Assembly (NCBI RefSeq): GCF_001637225.1
Contig: NZ_LVJI01000053.1
Coordinates: 19,525 to 83,524, forward strand
Reading direction: 5' to 3'
DNA: 64,000 nucleotides
Source: Paenibacillus antarcticus
GTDB lineage: Bacteria; Bacillota; Bacilli; Paenibacillales; Paenibacillaceae
Each line of letters opens with the position of its first letter. Position 1 is the stretch's first letter. A program made the position numbers and the translations under genes. The notes below the pieces were generated by a model. It made no database searches and was not told the origin of the DNA. It saw only the letters and a list, made by a program, of their open reading frames with translations. Below are positions 42,991-51,607 of the stretch, one piece after another.

Positions 42991-44346
42991 ATGCAGACTT
43001 TGCTGCTTTGGTTGTTTTATATTTCTTCCTTTTATGCATTTATTCCAGGCATGATCACCCGCATTTTTGGGTTTAGAGTATTTCGTAAGGGAAAGAGTGA
43101 ACGAGCTTTTTCACTTACTTTTGATGATGGGCCGGATCCACATTATACTCCTCAATTACTTGACATGCTCAAACGATATAACGCGAAAGGTACCTTCTTT
43201 GTAGTAGGTAGAAATGCTGAACAACATCCAGAGTTAATACAACGTATGTACGATGAAGGACATCTTATCGGAATTCATAACTATATCCACAAGTCTAATT
43301 GGATCATGGGTCCTGCGGAGGTACGCAACCAAATCCAGAAAACAGATGAAATCATTTATGCTATAACCGGGGAAAGAACATCCTACTATCGTCCACCGTG
43401 GGGGATTGTGAACTTATTTGATTTCTCCAAACAAAATCAATTTAAAATTATATTATGGTCTGCTATGTTCGGTGATTGGCGCGAGAAGATGGGATCTGAC
43501 AAATTAGCACAACGAATGTTAAATAAGCTGAAACCTGGAGAAATCATGCTTCTGCACGATTGCGGATCAACCGTTGGCGCAAATCTTGATGCACCTAAGC
43601 AAATGTTAATTGCACTCGAACAAGTGCTGGAGGAAGCAGAACGTCGTAATTTACAAAGTATTCGAATTGACGAGATGATACAAGCTAGTGCTCCTGAAAT
43701 TAAACTATCGCGTTGGAAGCTTGCTGTAGTTAAGCTTTGGTTAATGTGGGAAGTGGTATTTCATTTCATATTCCAACTCAAGACGGTTACCCCAGAAGAA
43801 CCATTTCTTCATTACAGGCTTCGTGCCTATAAAGGGGAAACACTTACTTTGGATAATGGATCAAGTTTATTAAAAGGAGACGCCATTATTGAATTACATT
43901 TTGATAATCAGAAATTATTTCAATTAGGTGTGAAGTCACGGTCGACCGTACACTTAGCTATTCAAATGATTCGCTCGATGGAGAAAGAACTACCCTTGTT
44001 AGCTCAACAGTTAATGGAAAATGATGAGTTAAGAGATGCTAAAGCACTCTATGGTGTAAGTATGATCAATCGAGGACCGGAAAAATTCGGATTTAGTATC
44101 CGGGATTTGCCTGATGGTTGGTTCGCGAAGTCGACAAAGGGTTATTTGAAAATTCTGATGAGTATTATTCACCCTGCAGGACAGGATCGACTAAAGGAAT
44201 CTCCAAGTAAATTGATACCCAAAATGATTATTATGCCGATCGAACATCTATACGAACATCATGCAGTAAGTGGTTCTCATCGCTGTTCGAAACCGACAAA
44301 ATTTCAAAAGGTTGTATCTGTGGACAATAGAAATTTAAAAATATAA
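42991..44346 (+). CDS. Polysaccharide deacetylase with YkoP-like C-terminal domain
   Basis: A 451-residue protein: one N-terminal helix (about 3-20), then a NodB-homology domain (about 35-240). It has all expected motifs: TFDDGPDPHYT (metal Asp), HNYIH (metal His pair, HxxxH), YYRPPWG and LLHDCGS. This fits a CE4 enzyme acting on peptidoglycan or a similar N-acetylated glycan at the membrane surface. The C-terminal 200 residues (about 245-425) look like the YkoP-type domain found in B. subtilis as a separate small protein. The start ATG follows GGGGGGATGGT. Confidence 0.88.
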   Translation: MQTLLLWLFYISSFYAFIPGMITRIFGFRVFRKGKSERAFSLTFDDGPDPHYTPQLLDMLKRYNAKGTFFVVGRNAEQHPELIQRMYDEGHLIGIHNYIHKSNWIMGPAEVRNQIQKTDEIIYAITGERTSYYRPPWGIVNLFDFSKQNQFKIILWSAMFGDWREKMGSDKLAQRMLNKLKPGEIMLLHDCGSTVGANLDAPKQMLIALEQVLEEAERRNLQSIRIDEMIQASAPEIKLSRWKLAVVKLWLMWEVVFHFIFQLKTVTPEEPFLHYRLRAYKGETLTLDNGSSLLKGDAIIELHFDNQKLFQLGVKSRSTVHLAIQMIRSMEKELPLLAQQLMENDELRDAKALYGVSMINRGPEKFGFSIRDLPDGWFAKSTKGYLKILMSIIHPAGQDRLKESPSKLIPKMIIMPIEHLYEHHAVSGSHRCSKPTKFQKVVSVDNRNLKI

Positions 44347-44371
44347 CATTTAAGATCGAAAAACCAATGAT

Positions 44372-44421
44372 AAAAAAGGTTGTTCTCCATGTCTCTAAAG
44401 ACTGGAGAACAACCTTTTTTT
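44372..44421. terminator. Bidirectional terminator before ilvD
   Basis: An A-run, then GGTTGTTCTCC paired with GGAGAACAACC and an inner GTCT/AGAC, followed by seven Ts. It serves the deacetylase and, in reverse, the end of ilvD. Confidence 0.92.
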
Positions 44422-44499
44422 GAAAGATGACGAATGGTAAAGCCAAGTAGATCAAGTTGTATCATCCGTTAAATATAAATAAAAGTGCATTGTTGAGAA

Positions 44500-46185
44500 T
44501 TAGATCTTAAGTACAGCACCGGAACTTGCATTGGTTACCAATTTAGAGTAACGAGCAAGAAGCCCTGTTTTCACTTTAGGTTCGAAGCCTTTCCAATTTG
44601 CACGACGACGTTCAAATTCTTCATCATCAACTTCTAGTTGAATGGTGCGATTGTTAAGATCTAATTCAATGATATCTCCGTCTTCCACGAAAGCAATAGG
44701 TCCACCTTCAGCAGCCTCAGGAGAAATATGTCCAATGCTTATTCCACGAGATGCACCTGAGAAACGACCATCTGTGATAAGACCTACTTTGGCACCAAGT
44801 CCCATACCGACAATCTGAGAAGTTGGAGCAAGCATTTCTGGCATTCCTGGACCACCCTTAGGTCCTTCATAGCGAATGACAACGACATGTCCTTCTTTTA
44901 CTTTACCATTGGTAATACCGTGTAGTGCTTCATCCTGAGAATCGAAGCAGATAGCTGGTCCTTTGTGATAGCCACCTACTGAAGGATCAACGGCACCTAC
45001 TTTAATGATAGATCCACCTGGAGCTATATTTCCGAATAGGACAGCAAGTCCTCCGCGCTCGGAGTGTGGATTGTCTAAAGTATGGATAACATTCTGATCA
45101 ATGATTTCACAGCCCTCAACATTTTCACGTAACGTTTTAGCAGATACCGTAATACAGTCTCCGTTAATTGCACCTGGCTTCTTCAGAAGTTCATGAATAA
45201 TAGCACTTACGCCACCTGCATTATGAAGGTCTTCGATGTGCCAGTCTGAAGCAGGAGCAAGTTTAGCTAAGTGAGGCACGCGGTTGGCTACTTCATTAAT
45301 GCGTTCAATTGGATATTCAATGCCAGCTTCGTGTGCTAGTGCTAGCGTGTGTAGTACGGTATTTGAAGAACCACCCATTGCCATATCTAGTGCGAATGCA
45401 TTATCAAGGGCGTCCATAGTTACGATATCTCTAGGTTTAATATCAAGTTTGATTAATTCCATCAATTGTGTAGCAGATTGTCTAACGAAATCCTTCCGTT
45501 CTTCAGCAACGGCAAGAATGGTTCCATTACCTGGTAGAGCAAGTCCAAGCCCTTCAGCAAGACAGTTCATGGAGTTGGCTGTGAACATACCGGAACATGA
45601 TCCACAGGTAGGACAACCAAATTGTTCTAGTTCTAGCAAACCTTCATCAGATAAAGTACCAGCTTGATGAGCACCAACCCCTTCAAAAACAGAGGTAAGG
45701 GAAATCGAGCGACCAGTACTGTCTTTACCAGCTTTCATTGGCCCACCACTAACGAAAATGGTTGGGATATTCACGCGAAGCGCACCCATCATCATACCTG
45801 GTGTGATTTTGTCACAGTTCGGGATACAGACCATACCATCGAACCAGTGTGCAGCAACAACCGTTTCTACGGAGTCGGCGATAATATCACGACTTGGTAA
45901 TGAGTAGCGCATACCAATATGTCCCATAGCAATACCATCATCTACACCGATGGTGTTGAATTCAAATGGAACCCCTCCGGCTTCACGGATAGCTTCTTTA
46001 ACAATCTTGCCGAATTCTTGAAGGTGGATGTGTCCTGGAACGATGTCGAGATAAGAGTTACATACTGCTATAAATGGTTTGCCGAAATCTTCTTCCTTTA
46101 CGCCTGCTGCCCGCAATAAACTGCGGTGAGGAGCACGATCGAAGCCTTTCTTAATCATATCTGAACGCATTTTCTTTGGTTTCAT
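44500..46185 (-). CDS. ilvD: Dihydroxy-acid dehydratase
   Basis: IlvD makes the 2-keto acids for Val, Leu and Ile from dihydroxy acids. The 561-residue protein has the Fe-S Cys residues in AVCNSYLDIVPGHIHL (about residue 42), VCIPNCDKITPGMMMGAL (about 118) and GCPTCGSCSGMFTANSMNCL (about 190). C-terminal motifs KVGLITDGRFSGASRG and HISPEAAEGGPIA are present. It is alone here, not with other ilv genes. GGGGGGAA precedes the start by about 11 bases. No T-box was found in its leader. Confidence 0.97.
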   Translation of the reverse strand: MKPKKMRSDMIKKGFDRAPHRSLLRAAGVKEEDFGKPFIAVCNSYLDIVPGHIHLQEFGKIVKEAIREAGGVPFEFNTIGVDDGIAMGHIGMRYSLPSRDIIADSVETVVAAHWFDGMVCIPNCDKITPGMMMGALRVNIPTIFVSGGPMKAGKDSTGRSISLTSVFEGVGAHQAGTLSDEGLLELEQFGCPTCGSCSGMFTANSMNCLAEGLGLALPGNGTILAVAEERKDFVRQSATQLMELIKLDIKPRDIVTMDALDNAFALDMAMGGSSNTVLHTLALAHEAGIEYPIERINEVANRVPHLAKLAPASDWHIEDLHNAGGVSAIIHELLKKPGAINGDCITVSAKTLRENVEGCEIIDQNVIHTLDNPHSERGGLAVLFGNIAPGGSIIKVGAVDPSVGGYHKGPAICFDSQDEALHGITNGKVKEGHVVVIRYEGPKGGPGMPEMLAPTSQIVGMGLGAKVGLITDGRFSGASRGISIGHISPEAAEGGPIAFVEDGDIIELDLNNRTIQLEVDDEEFERRRANWKGFEPKVKTGLLARYSKLVTNASSGAVLKI

Positions 46186-46311
46186 GATGTCTAGTTCCCC
46201 CCAAATAATTTATAGTAGCAACGCTTTAACACGGTTATTCAACAGAGTTAACATGTAGCTGGTTTTTAATGAGTCTATCACAAATGGTTAGGTTTTTCTA
46301 CCAATCGTGGA

Positions 46312-46357
46312 CTAAAAAACAAGACACCACCTTCTATTTTAGTGAAGGGGTGTCTTT
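46312..46357 (-). terminator. Terminator of the acyltransferase gene
   Basis: On the minus strand AGACACC and GGTGTCTT close a stem with an inner CCTTC/GAAGG, followed by GTTTTTTAG. Confidence 0.8.
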
Positions 46358-46400
46358 AGCGATAAACAATATCTAGAATAAAGGCAGAAGTGTAGAAATA

Positions 46401-47435
46401 TTACATAGAACGGCGGAACGCTTTATTCTCTAATGAGACGACCCAGTGTACGGAAGGTTCGACTAAAGGATGCGCTACACGGCGAACAAAGGGTTGCGCA
46501 AGAAGAATGGTAAGAGCTATAGCACCAAGAATGAGAAGAATGGCACCTGTAGTACCTTGAATGTTAGTGTATAACCCCGTGGTATTAGCTAGTCTAATAA
46601 TGAATCCATGTAATAGAAACACATATAGCGTTCGACGTCCTAAGTCAGTCATGACACTTTGAACCATTGGAACAAAAGCTAGGAAGGCTGCCGCAGAAAT
46701 GAATTGAAGAACATACAAAGCAAGTCGAAATAATCCAGCATACCATTCATAGTGACCAAGCTGCATAAAAGTCATATTTCCAAATAGCCAACCAACAGGC
46801 AAATTCCTCCCCCATAAACCAATGATGATGAAGATGCCTATAGAAACGAGAGCCGCACCTGTTCTTTTCCAGCGCGTGATGTTATTTAGGAAAGCTGAAA
46901 AATTAAAATGATAACCAATCATGAAAAAAGGAAGATAAACAAAGGTCCTACTGATGCTGAGCCATACGCCGTCAAGTTGCAGGTATCCTACTAGCACACC
47001 GAGTATAAGAGATAACACAATTTGATGGTATGGAGACAACTTCTTCATACTGATCGTTAACAAGCGCCAACAGATATGACTGGCTAGAAACCAAAGTAAT
47101 AAATAAGGAGCAAATAAAGAATGATGAATGCCGTTCACTTGAAATATTGTATAGTCCAGAACAGAATAGATACTTTGAAAAATAATATATTGAATGCTAA
47201 TTTGTGTTAACGTTCTTCGACCTGCATCACCCATTAATCCTGATTTGGCAAAGTAACCTGTGACAAGAACGAATAACGGCATATGAAAAGTAAGTATCCA
47301 TAAGAATATCTGATGGAGGCCACTCATCTGCTGAATAAGCGGTTCAATGGCGTTACCAACAAATACTGTAACAATCAGTAGGAAGCGCAAATTAAGAAAA
47401 TAAGTCTCCCCTTGTTTAATTGACTGTGTCTTCAT
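46401..47435 (-). CDS. Acyltransferase-3 family membrane protein
   Basis: A 344-residue protein with about ten helices, of the acyltransferase 3 family (COG3594-like, fucose 4-O-acetylase group). It starts QGETYFLNLRFLLIVTVFVG and has LTFHMPLFVLVTGYFAKSG near residue 48 and YLPFFMIGYHF near 167. Members move acetyl groups onto sugars. At the place where many members have a His (LVVFGH) this one reads FVGNAIEPL, so residue 28 is Asn. The substrate is not inferable. Confidence 0.8.
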   Translation of the reverse strand: MKTQSIKQGETYFLNLRFLLIVTVFVGNAIEPLIQQMSGLHQIFLWILTFHMPLFVLVTGYFAKSGLMGDAGRRTLTQISIQYIIFQSIYSVLDYTIFQVNGIHHSLFAPYLLLWFLASHICWRLLTISMKKLSPYHQIVLSLILGVLVGYLQLDGVWLSISRTFVYLPFFMIGYHFNFSAFLNNITRWKRTGAALVSIGIFIIIGLWGRNLPVGWLFGNMTFMQLGHYEWYAGLFRLALYVLQFISAAAFLAFVPMVQSVMTDLGRRTLYVFLLHGFIIRLANTTGLYTNIQGTTGAILLILGAIALTILLAQPFVRRVAHPLVEPSVHWVVSLENKAFRRSM

Positions 47436-47531
47436 GAGTCTCCTCCATCTCCCTATCCAAGGGATTGTGACGTTCTAATAATGCTTCTATTTCTTTATAG
47501 TTTAAAATTACTATGTCTGTTCTGTTTACTT

Positions 47532-47564
47532 TGTGATTAATATCACGTTAGAAAACGCTACCAC
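47532..47564. promoter_or_regulatory. FNR/CRP-type palindrome next to a cre-like site
   Basis: TGTGATTAATATCACG (47532-47547) fits TGTGA-N6-TCAC(A). Directly after it TAGAAAACGCTACCAC (47549-47564) agrees with the CcpA cre consensus at 13 of 16 positions. They lie about 97 bases upstream of the acyltransferase gene (minus) and about 120 bases upstream of the HAD gene (plus). Confidence 0.45.
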
Positions 47565-47680
47565 TTCATAAAATTGTGTCGAAGTATTGAATTAAAAAAT
47601 GATTACAAGTATTGACAACTCTTTATCTACGTTCGAAAATAAGAGTATAATAAATCGGAATTTCAAAGGGAGGCGTTACA

Positions 47681-48448
47681 TTGGCTACACTGCAAGCAGG
47701 TCAATATAATGTACCCTGTGAAGCTATTCTATTCGATAAAGATGGTACGTTGTTTCAATTTATGATGCTTTGGGGTAAATGGGCAGAGTCTGTGCTTACA
47801 GGTATGGAGAAAAGGCTTATGTTATTGGGAAAAGATTTCACAGGATCCATAGCCCAGGTGCTTGGTACGCAACATGATCCTCAAGGTCAGGTGTGTGGCT
47901 ATGATCTTCAAGGACCCCTTGCGATGGCTACAATAGAAGAAACACATGGAATCTTGGCTTGGCAGCTATATGCGGCGGGAATACCATGGAATGAGGCACT
48001 TGCCCAAGCTATTGAGATTTGTAAAGATGCTATGCTCGATATACGACAGAAGAAGCCAATTGTTCTTATGAATGGGCTGTTACATTTCTTGCAGGAATGT
48101 AAAGGGGCATCTATTAGATTGGGTGTTGTGACATCAGACGAAACATCATCCACTGTTGAGCAATTAAATTGGGCGGGGATAAGTCAGTATTTCGAAGTCA
48201 TTATTGGACGGGATCAGGTCAGTCTAGGAAAGCCACATCCAGAAATGGTAGAAAGGGCATCCCTTGCACTTGGGATTGAATCTCAGAACATCGTCGTTAT
48301 TGGCGATACGAATGCGGATATGCAAATGGCGAAACGAGCAGGTGTCAAGCTAGTGATTGGGATAACTTCCTTAAGTGAATCAACAGCATGTTTGCTTGAT
48401 GCAGATGTGATGATCACAGATTATCGTGATTTAAAAGTGAAAGAATAA
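47681..48448 (+). CDS. HAD-superfamily hydrolase, phosphoglycolate-phosphatase-like
   Basis: A 255-residue soluble phosphatase. Motif I is ILFDKDGTLFQF (about residue 16), motif II VVTSDETSST (about 148), motif III Lys in GKPHPEMVERA (about 187) and motif IV VIGDTNADMQMAKRAG (about 207). The cap is alpha-helical, between motifs I and II. Gph/PpaX-like, but the substrate is open. It starts with TTG after AAAGGGAGG. It lies 63 bases before the sirtuin gene and may share its transcript. Confidence 0.88.
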   Translation: MATLQAGQYNVPCEAILFDKDGTLFQFMMLWGKWAESVLTGMEKRLMLLGKDFTGSIAQVLGTQHDPQGQVCGYDLQGPLAMATIEETHGILAWQLYAAGIPWNEALAQAIEICKDAMLDIRQKKPIVLMNGLLHFLQECKGASIRLGVVTSDETSSTVEQLNWAGISQYFEVIIGRDQVSLGKPHPEMVERASLALGIESQNIVVIGDTNADMQMAKRAGVKLVIGITSLSESTACLLDADVMITDYRDLKVKE

Positions 48449-48511
48449 ATTACTATTTATAATAGTTGAATCCAATATATGTTATATGAATCATGTGGAG
48501 GTGCTACGAGT

Positions 48512-49249
48512 ATGGAAAGAATAGAAACGTTGACCTCTTGGATTCAAGAGAGTAGTAGAATTGTTTTTTTTGGGGGTGCAGGAACGTCAACTGAGAGTGG
48601 AATTCCTGATTTTCGTTCAGCGGCAGGGTTATATCAAAGTGAGCAGCACTCACCTTATCCACCAGAGGTGATGCTAAGTCATCATTTCTTTGTTGAGCAT
48701 CCAGAAGTGTTTTATGATTTCTACCGTAGCAAGATGATTCATGAACATGCCAAGCCAAATGCCTGCCATAATGTACTGGCAAATCTCGAGAAACAAGGGA
48801 AACTACAGGCTATTATTACGCAGAATATTGACGGACTTCATCAAAAAGCAGGAAGTTCTAACGTTCTAGAATTACATGGATCTATTCATCGTAACTATTG
48901 TATGGGTTGTTCACTTTACTATGGATTGGAAGCCATTATTACAAGTGTAGATATTGTCCCCCGTTGTCCTTCCTGTGGTAATGTCATCAAGCCTGATGTT
49001 GTGTTGTATGAAGAATCTTTGGATACACAAGTCTTATACGGTTCGATGGATGCTATTTCGTCCGCAGATTTATTGATTATTGGTGGAACCTCACTAACTG
49101 TACAACCTGCAGCACAATTAGTATCCTATTTCAAAGGTAGCCGAACGGTACTCCTAAATGCAGAGCCAACACCTTACGATGATCAAGCTGATTTGCTTAT
49201 TTCAGATCGTATTGCGGAAGTGATGGAGAAAGTGAATAAGATGCTTTAA
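48512..49249 (+). CDS. NAD-dependent protein deacylase (sirtuin)
   Basis: A 245-residue Sir2-family enzyme that removes acyl groups from lysine using NAD+. It has GAGTSTESGIPDFRS (about residue 20), TQNIDGLHQKAGS (about 105), the catalytic His in LELHGSI (about 123), and two CxxC pairs (CMGC and CPSC) for zinc. These features fit SrtN/CobB. I start at ATG 48512, eight bases after GGAGGTG; earlier in-frame starts have no such site. Follows the HAD gene. Confidence 0.93.
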   Translation: MERIETLTSWIQESSRIVFFGGAGTSTESGIPDFRSAAGLYQSEQHSPYPPEVMLSHHFFVEHPEVFYDFYRSKMIHEHAKPNACHNVLANLEKQGKLQAIITQNIDGLHQKAGSSNVLELHGSIHRNYCMGCSLYYGLEAIITSVDIVPRCPSCGNVIKPDVVLYEESLDTQVLYGSMDAISSADLLIIGGTSLTVQPAAQLVSYFKGSRTVLLNAEPTPYDDQADLLISDRIAEVMEKVNKML

Positions 49250-49290
49250 TCATTAAGTAAGCACTGTGTTTTATAAATAGTAAATACGTA

Positions 49291-49332
49291 AAGCCTGCTG
49301 ATTCTCATCACTTGAGAACAGGCAGGCTTTTT
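49291..49332 (+). terminator. Terminator after the sirtuin gene
   Basis: AAGCCTGC (49291-49298) with GCAGGCTT (49322-49329), inner TCTC/GAGA, five Ts. It lies between convergent genes. Confidence 0.85.
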
Positions 49333-49367
49333 CTGATAATATGATCCTGATCCCTACGTATTCATAT

Positions 49368-50246
49368 TTATAGCTGACTAGATCCCCCTGGTTTTCTCCC
49401 TATTCGGTTACGATATGCACTTGGGGACATGCTACAGAATCGTGTGAATTGTCGTGAGAAATATAGGGCGTCTGTTATCCCAACAGATGAAGCGATTTGT
49501 TCAATGGACAGTTCGGGGCGCTCAAGCAATAGCTGACGTGATTTATCAATTCGGAGTTTTAATAGATAGGTAACTGGAGATAGACCTGTCTCCTTCTTAA
49601 AAATGCGTGATAAGTACGCCCTATTGTAACCTAAGCTGTCACACATTTGTTCGATGGATACAGGATGGGCGAACTGTGTGGACATATAAAGGATCATTTG
49701 CTTAACCGTTCGTTGCACCTGCGATTCTGTTCCAGTAAGTCTTGACTGACTCGAAAGGACATCTTGTGCTTCTGCTAGAATGAGATAAAGATAACCTAGC
49801 GAGGCCATATGTGCACTTTCTTTCTTGGTATAGAATACCTCTTGCATTCGGGAAATAGCTGTAGGGATATGTGAATGTTCCTTTATGAACGTAAAGACAG
49901 AATGATTATCTACAAATCCAGCTTCTGCAACGATATTGTGTGCATCTTGACCAATAAAAGCTACCCAACGGTAGCGCCACGGATGTTTCGTGTCGGAAAC
50001 ATAACTAACCAATTGCCCAGGATGAATAAGGAAACAAGAGCCTTCTCCGAGTTCATAGATATGATGCTCAGTACGAAAGGTGCCGTTCCCTTTTTCAATG
50101 AAATGTAACAAATAATAATCATAAATTTTGGGGCCTAACGCATGCAAAGGGCTTGTTTGGCTCTCCCCAGCAAAAAGGACGTGTAGAGAATTGCCGTCAT
50201 GGTGGACGGGGTTAGCGGCTACAGCATAGGACGGATTAGGTGTCAT
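49368..50246 (-). CDS. AraC-family regulator, likely of the gal operon
   Basis: A 292-residue protein with an N-terminal cupin sensing domain (about 1-160; YDYYLLHFIEKGNGTFRTEH, GEGSCFLIHPGQLVSY) and a C-terminal double helix-turn-helix (about 190-285; QMCDSLGYNRAYLSRIFKKE and QIASSVGITDALYFSRQFTR). It resembles MsmR/RafR-type sugar regulators. I start at ATG 50246, 11 bases after AGGA; the open frame reaches 50339 but without a ribosome binding site. It is divergent from galKET, so galactose or an alpha-galactoside is the likely inducer. Confidence 0.87.
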   Translation of the reverse strand: MTPNPSYAVAANPVHHDGNSLHVLFAGESQTSPLHALGPKIYDYYLLHFIEKGNGTFRTEHHIYELGEGSCFLIHPGQLVSYVSDTKHPWRYRWVAFIGQDAHNIVAEAGFVDNHSVFTFIKEHSHIPTAISRMQEVFYTKKESAHMASLGYLYLILAEAQDVLSSQSRLTGTESQVQRTVKQMILYMSTQFAHPVSIEQMCDSLGYNRAYLSRIFKKETGLSPVTYLLKLRIDKSRQLLLERPELSIEQIASSVGITDALYFSRQFTRFCSMSPSAYRNRIGRKPGGSSQL

Positions 50247-50348
50247 GAGAATATCATTCCTATCTTTTTGAATGTTATTGTGAGGACTGTTGAATATCAT
50301 TATAATTCGAAAGGTCACATTTATCCATATTGAACACACATGATTGCA

Positions 50349-50377
50349 TTATCATAGATAGCGTTTTCTTTTATACT
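50349..50377 (+). promoter_or_regulatory. gal promoter with cre-like site in the spacer
   Basis: TTATCA (50349-50354), 17 bases, TATACT (50372-50377). The spacer bases 50355-50370 (TAGATAGCGTTTTCTT) agree with the CcpA cre consensus at 14 of 16 positions. CcpA bound there would block RNA polymerase directly. Confidence 0.65.
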
Positions 50378-50421
50378 AGAACCAAGAGTCAGTAATATTG
50401 AGAGAGGACAGGTGAAAGTAC

Positions 50422-51606
50422 ATGAGTACACAAACACCAATATTGAAACAAACCTTTATTAGCAAATTTGGAGAGTCAAAACATAATGAGTATGTGTTTA
50501 ATGCACCTGGTCGAGTTAATCTGATTGGAGAGCATATCGATTATAATGGTGGCTACGTTCTGCCCGCGGCGTTGGAATTTGGAACCACGTTAGTCATTCG
50601 TGAAAGAGATGATAATAAAATTCACTTCTCTTCTACTAACATTCCATTTGAGTTGACGATGGATGTTCAAGAAATTGGGAAAGAAAAGACGGGTGAGTGG
50701 ATTGATTATCCAATTGGAGTCATGGTAGAACTTCGAAAACTTGGCTGTGAATTGACGAAAGGTTACAATTTATTCTTCCATGGAGAGATTCCAAATGGCG
50801 CGGGATTGTCGTCTTCTGCTTCGATCGAGGTTGTTACGGCGTATGCATTACTAACGTTGGAAGGTAAGGAGACCGATACTGTTGAAATAGCATGCCTATC
50901 ACAACGAGCTGAGAATCAGTATGTTGGTGTGAATTCAGGAATCATGGATCAATTTGCGGTAGCGAATGGTAAAGAGGACCATGCTATTCTGTTGATGTGC
51001 GATACATTGGAGTATAAACACGTACCATTCCGTACGGGTTCTTACAAGTTAGTGATCGGTAATACGAATAAACGTCGAGGACTTGTAGATTCTGCTTATA
51101 ATGAACGTCGTCAACAATGCGAGATCGCACTGGAGCTTTTGAAGAAAGAAATTCCGGCCTTACATTACTTAGCGCAATTAAAACCAGACCAACTAGAATC
51201 GCTACAGGTTCATATCCAAGATGAAACGGTTAGACGCAGAGCACAGCATGTTGTTGAAGAAAATCAACGTGTACTAGATTCTGTAGAAGCTTTGACGAAT
51301 CATGATCTAGAGAAATTCGGTCAATTAATGAATGCATCGCATGAATCATTGCGTGATTTATATGAAGTGAGCTGTGTGGAATTAGATGTTATGGTCGAAG
51401 AGGCACGTCGCATTCCAGGCACACTTGGTGCTAGGATGACAGGAGCGGGGTTCGGGGGTTGTACAGTGTCTTTAGTCCATGAAGATTCCGTAGAACAATT
51501 CGTTCAACAGGTTGGCGATAATTATAGAGTTAGAACCGGATTTGAAAGTGACTTCTATGTGTGTGGCGTAGGCGATGGCGTAAAAGAAATCAAGGAGGAG
51601 ATATAA
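50422..51606 (+). CDS. galK: Galactokinase
   Basis: GalK phosphorylates galactose, the first step of the Leloir pathway. The 394-residue GHMP kinase has the galactokinase signature GRVNLIGEHIDYNGGYVLP (about residue 30), the ATP loop PNGAGLSSSASIEV (about 122) and the C-terminal GARMTGAGFGGCTVSLV (about 335). AGGTGAAAG precedes the ATG. First gene of galKET, 2 bases from galE. Confidence 0.97.
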   Translation: MSTQTPILKQTFISKFGESKHNEYVFNAPGRVNLIGEHIDYNGGYVLPAALEFGTTLVIRERDDNKIHFSSTNIPFELTMDVQEIGKEKTGEWIDYPIGVMVELRKLGCELTKGYNLFFHGEIPNGAGLSSSASIEVVTAYALLTLEGKETDTVEIACLSQRAENQYVGVNSGIMDQFAVANGKEDHAILLMCDTLEYKHVPFRTGSYKLVIGNTNKRRGLVDSAYNERRQQCEIALELLKKEIPALHYLAQLKPDQLESLQVHIQDETVRRRAQHVVEENQRVLDSVEALTNHDLEKFGQLMNASHESLRDLYEVSCVELDVMVEEARRIPGTLGARMTGAGFGGCTVSLVHEDSVEQFVQQVGDNYRVRTGFESDFYVCGVGDGVKEIKEEI

Positions 51607-51607
51607 T

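Noticed and set aside
46186..46311. T-box or leucine leader before ilvD
   Set aside because: No T-box core (GGTGGTACC) and no Leu/Val/Ile-rich leader peptide with a terminator were found.
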